Shown here: one piece after another, positions 52,759-53,383 of the stretch
How positions within the stretch are numbered: the stretch's first letter is position 1
Layout of the letters: each line of letters begins with the position of its first letter
Assembly (NCBI GenBank): GCA_024699045.1
Contig: JAILQK010000033.1
Span: forward strand, 1-53,383
DNA length: 53,383 nt
Direction of reading: 5' to 3'
Source of the DNA: Lachnospiraceae bacterium
GTDB lineage: Bacteria; Bacillota; Clostridia; Lachnospirales; Lachnospiraceae
The notes under the pieces: model-generated
Seen by the model: the letters and a program-made list of their open reading frames with translations, nothing else
Told to the model about the DNA's origin: nothing
Databases searched by the model: none
Program-made: the position numbers and the translations under genes

Positions 52759-53383
52759 TCAGTTTATTCCCCGGCTTTCCATATATTTAAGATAAAGATC
52801 CGGTCTGTACTCTTTGGTCACCCTGCGCATTTCATGCATGCGGTAATCATCAACCTTTTTGTGATCTCCCGAAAGAAGTACGGCCGGAACCTTCTTCCCG
52901 TGCCACTCATCGGGTCTTGTATACTGAGGATACTCGAGAAGTCCTCCTGTATTAAACGATTCGGTCTCTGCCGATTCCTCGTTTTTCAATACTCCCGGCA
53001 CAAGCCTCGCTACGGCATCCATCACCACAAGAGCCGAGAGCTCCCCTCCGGTAAGCACATAATCACCTATCGATACCCTGTCGGTGACGATCTCATCCAC
53101 TACTCTTTCATCGATGCCTTCATAGTGCCCGCAAAGAAAGATAAGCTCACTTTCCCGGGACAGTTCCATGGCCATCGCCTGATCAAAGACCCGGCCCACA
53201 GGTGTCATGTAGATCACCCTCACCTCTCCGGTCTTCTTCTCAAGCCTCTTCAGCGCCTCCTGATAAGCTCTGTACACGGGTTCGCACTGCATCAGCATCC
53301 CCGCTCCCCCGCCGTAAGTGTATCCGTCTATGGATCCATAGGAGTTGGTACTGTATTCACGTATATTCACGGTATCAAGCCCG
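52759..53383 (-). CDS. trmD: tRNA (guanine37-N1)-methyltransferase, 5' end outside the window
   Basis: Methylates G37 of tRNAs to prevent frameshifting. The visible 208 residues include YGGGAGMLMQCEP, the trefoil-knot SAM site FLCGHYEGIDERV and IGDYVLTGGELSALVV, then LLEYPQYTRPDEW. The frame runs through the window edge (GLDTVNIREYS), so the GTG at 53370 is not the true start and roughly the first 35 residues are missing. It ends six bases before the SGNH gene, which makes the acylation module part of the trmD transcript. Confidence 0.96.
   Translation of the reverse strand, partial: GLDTVNIREYSTNSYGSIDGYTYGGGAGMLMQCEPVYRAYQEALKRLEKKTGEVRVIYMTPVGRVFDQAMAMELSRESELIFLCGHYEGIDERVVDEIVTDRVSIGDYVLTGGELSALVVMDAVARLVPGVLKNEESAETESFNTGGLLEYPQYTRPDEWHGKKVPAVLLSGDHKKVDDYRMHEMRRVTKEYRPDLYLKYMESRGIN

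Noticed and set aside
1-53383. tRNA, rRNA, insertion sequences, prophage or CRISPR
   Set aside because: I saw no matching structures, transposase motifs or regularly spaced identical repeats with unique spacers; the tandem arrays have no spacers.

Overview
The window looks like a chromosome segment of an anaerobic, Gram-positive, flagellated Clostridia, most likely Lachnospiraceae. The clues are strong GGAGG ribosome sites, a mmsA/mmsB/chvE sugar importer under a LytS/YesN-type sensor, AddAB rather than RecBCD, FliK-like and FlhB-like genes inside a housekeeping operon, and the der-plsY-gpsA and trmD...rplS-lepB-rbgA-rnhB-yraN orders. I cannot name the genus. Almost everything reads on the minus strand. 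I see no rRNA, tRNA, insertion sequence, prophage or CRISPR array.

Layout, left to right: (1) 1-2589, a truncated sodium/solute symporter and a membrane diguanylate cyclase. (2) 2805-12019, a sugar-uptake locus. In transcription order it has a membrane-anchored sugar-binding sensor, a LytS-type kinase, a YesN-type AraC regulator, a second binding lipoprotein, then chvE, mmsA and mmsB. A hairpin lies between chvE and mmsA. (3) 12340-15624, a DUF975 protein, an RsmB/RsmF-type rRNA methyltransferase and two half-size EamA/SMR-like transporters. (4) 15751-20199, glycerol catabolism: a GlpA-like dehydrogenase with a BFD iron-sulfur domain, a GlpB-like protein fused to DUF1667, and glycerol kinase. 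(5) 20263-27335, addB and addA, with a repeat tract between them that supplies the addA ribosome site. (6) 27442-28907, the only gene pointing right in its area: a DUF3990 (ADP-ribosyltransferase-like) protein ending in an XRE helix-turn-helix, behind a strong promoter overlapped by a perfect inverted repeat. (7) 28948-37496, a single-domain response regulator, two hybrid histidine kinases, an RluF-like pseudouridine synthase, ligA and two unknown membrane proteins. (8) 37643-44054, metF facing right, then prs and the DUF512 radical SAM-der-plsY-gpsA operon. (9) 44121-49755, rplS, two signal peptidases around rbgA, rnhB, a FliK-like protein, an FlhB C-terminal homologue and yraN. (10) 50026-53383, the end of trmD directly followed by a dlt-like acylation module: SGNH protein, MBOAT acyltransferase and a 34-residue DltX-like microprotein, with an acyl carrier protein facing it.

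The best candidates for something undescribed are the one-gene DUF3990-XRE fusion with its operator, the dltA-less dlt-like module with a DltX-like microprotein wired to trmD, and the many short tandem repeats in gene leaders (12171-12250, 23806-23907, 27626-27665, 47289-47368, 50486-50523) or coding sequence (29626-29682).
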